64,000 nucleotides of DNA, taken from NCBI GenBank assembly GCA_023238725.1, contig CM041538.1:3192182-3256181 (forward strand), written 5' to 3'. This document shows positions 62,690 through 64,000 of the stretch, in pieces. The translations under genes and the position numbers were made by a program. How positions within the stretch are numbered: the stretch's first letter is position 1; each line of letters begins with the position of its first letter. Source of the DNA: Scortum barcoo (lineage: Eukaryota > Chordata > Actinopteri > Centrarchiformes > Terapontidae). The notes under the pieces were generated by a model. That model searched no databases and had not been told where the DNA came from. It saw only the letters and a list, made by a program, of their open reading frames with translations.

Positions 62690-63216
62690 GAGTACAGAGG
62701 ACAAAGAACAATCCTCTGAAGCTGAATATCAGCAAGACCAAAGAGCTGGTGGCGGACTACCAGAGGGACATTAGGACTCGGACAAGTCACATGGTGTCCA
62801 AATCAATAAAAAAACTGGACTCACAATGTGGACAGACTGTTCCTGGACCCAGTTTGTGGGGTTATTCAGCACCTTTTTAACCTGAGCCTGACCCATGAGA
62901 GGTGCCACAGAAGACGTCCTGACCTATCCTGAAGCCGTTAGAGATGATGGTGGAGAGGAGGATGCTGCACAAAATGTGCGTCATCACCTCACCACCTTAG
63001 ATCCTCTTATGTCACCTTAGATCCTCTTATGACCCCCTCAAACAAACAACGGACCACTTTCAGTAACAGACCGATCCAGCTCTGCTGTGACAAGGACTGC
63101 TGCAGGAGCTCCTTCCTGCCAGCTGCCATCGCCCTGTACAGACAGTCCCCTTGGGAGGTGAAGCCTCACACTCTCCTCCACTAGATCTATCTATCCGTCT
63201 GTCTATCTATGTATGT
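62690..63216 (+). mobile_element. LINE fragment ending just before exon 8
   Basis: The + strand reads NNPLKLNISKTKELVADYQR at 62709-62768. After shifts it continues with PLEMMVERRML near 62930, HPLKQTT-like and SNRPIQLCCDKDCCRSSFLP then AAIALYRQSP at 63060-63150. The end is a CTAT/CTGT-rich tail at 63181-63216. It is a heavily decayed L2-like copy, only about 105 bases from the splice acceptor of the next exon. A 20-bp tandem duplication lies at 62993-63032. Confidence 0.7.
62993..63032. repeat. 20-bp tandem duplication
   Basis: CACCTTAGATCCTCTTATGT is followed directly by a copy differing in the last base, inside the LINE fragment. Confidence 0.85.
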
Positions 63217-63320
63217 ATGCTAATTACAGCTGTAAGTGTTTTGGAGTATCCTGACAGAGAAGATTTATTAAATATACATAAAAGTATTTATGTGTCACTG
63301 CTTGTGTGTTTTCTCCACAG

Positions 63321-63444
63321 CCACATCTATGTGATCCCGGCTTTCACCTGGATTCTAACTCTTGGTATCTTACTAGCCCACACAGTTATTCAGCCAATCA
63401 CATCGCTGCTCACCCTGCTGAAAGGAATCCTGCTCATTGTCACG
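63321..63444 (+). CDS. AAAP-like membrane transporter, exon 8
   Basis: Acceptor TTTTCTCCACAG and donor GTAATC. It completes Ser from the split codon and reads HIYVIPAFTWILTLGILLAH, then TVIQPITSLLTLLKGILLIV T. It encodes two further membrane segments (helices 4 and 5) separated by QPITS. It ends on a codon boundary and the gene continues past the right edge. With exons 1-7 this gives about 254 residues (one base in exon 5 discounted), roughly half of a typical AAAP transporter. Confidence 0.82.
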
Positions 63445-64000
63445 GTAATCATTATTCTATTGTATTTAATTATTTAGTTTGTTGTATTGTCCTTGGTGGT
63501 TATTTGTCATCCCCTATAATGAAACATACATGAATGCAAGAACAAAGTTGTGATTAACAATAATTTGATTAGTTACTGCACAGTGACGAGTGTAACAAAG
63601 TTGTATCAGATGTATCATTGATTTTTCATAGCAGACTGCTGACAGTCTGGCTTGTTTAAACTCTGATGAATCGAAGTGAAGTGACCATGGCTTCATCAGA
63701 TATTGTCTCAGTCTGAACGTACACCGTGGTCAGGGTGTCTGGTGTAGTCAGAGGTTTCCTGGTGGTGGTGAGTCCAGCGATGCTAACATGGAGAGAAAAA
63801 TATCAGAGCTGTTTCCACAGTGCCTGTCATATGTTGAGGTGGCATTCCCATTTTATCAAATTTGGATAAATCCTATATCCAACTAATTGCATGAGAGTGA
63901 GAGCAAATCAAGATTTATTGCCAGCCTTTTATAATTGAAGAGGAATAGATCAGAGTTTCCAGCTTTAGGAGCTCTACTCTTTCTATTAGCATGCTAACAC
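63445..64000 (+). other. Start of intron 8
   Basis: Begins GTAATC after exon 8. No acceptor with a convincing downstream coding run is seen before the window ends. Confidence 0.55.

Larger units (their letters stand above)
55147..63320 (+). other. Intron 7 (8.2 kb)
   Basis: GTAAGT to TTTTCTCCACAG. Contains a split LINE (55590-55960 and 57115-57297), a minus-strand LINE inserted in it (55965-57112), and a LINE tail at 62690-63216. A small minus-strand frame with a polyadenylation signal lies at 59694-59993. The rest is AT-rich without exons. Confidence 0.6.

Overview
The window looks like ordinary nuclear DNA of a ray-finned (teleost) fish. The evidence is two split vertebrate-type genes with GT-AG introns of up to 12.5 kb, plentiful microsatellites, and many decayed copies of the element families that fill teleost genomes: a Tc1-like DNA transposon, L1-type and L2/CR1-type non-LTR retrotransposons, and Ty3/Gypsy pol-LTR remnants. 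There are no prokaryotic-style operons, CRISPR arrays or phage genes. Most open frames are chance or belong to repeats.

Layout: 1-395 is the 3' end of a Gypsy element. 1440-2148 is a dead Tc1-like transposon with intact inverted repeats. 8724-21751 holds the last two coding exons and the polyadenylation signal of NAALADL2, on the + strand. Bases 396-8723 are probably an upstream intron of it, and its last intron carries two minus-strand LINE fragments and a roughly 200-bp tandem repeat. 21752-36600 is intergenic and rich in mobile DNA: a MITE-like element (25.0-25.5 kb), a 6-kb minus-strand L1-type insertion (28048-34005) bounded by a 13-bp target-site duplication and itself interrupted by an L2-like element, a Gypsy chromodomain/LTR remnant (34.7-35.45 kb) and another LINE fragment (35.5-36.1 kb).

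From 36.6 kb a second + strand gene begins in a CpG-rich promoter and runs off the right edge. I reconstruct eight consecutive coding exons with matching splice phases at all but one junction. The product is a multi-pass membrane protein whose GTGILGLP motif in the first helix points to the amino acid/auxin permease (AAAP) fold. I do not recognise a gene symbol. The fifth exon contains an apparent extra G (45295-45296) that breaks the frame; removing it restores the phase needed by the next exon. This is either an assembly error or a lesion.

No exotic new system is evident. The points most worth following are the frame-broken transporter-like gene, a small minus-strand open frame with its own polyadenylation signal at 59.66-59.99 kb, the unclassified repeat at 16.0-16.7 kb, and the precise nesting of retroelements.
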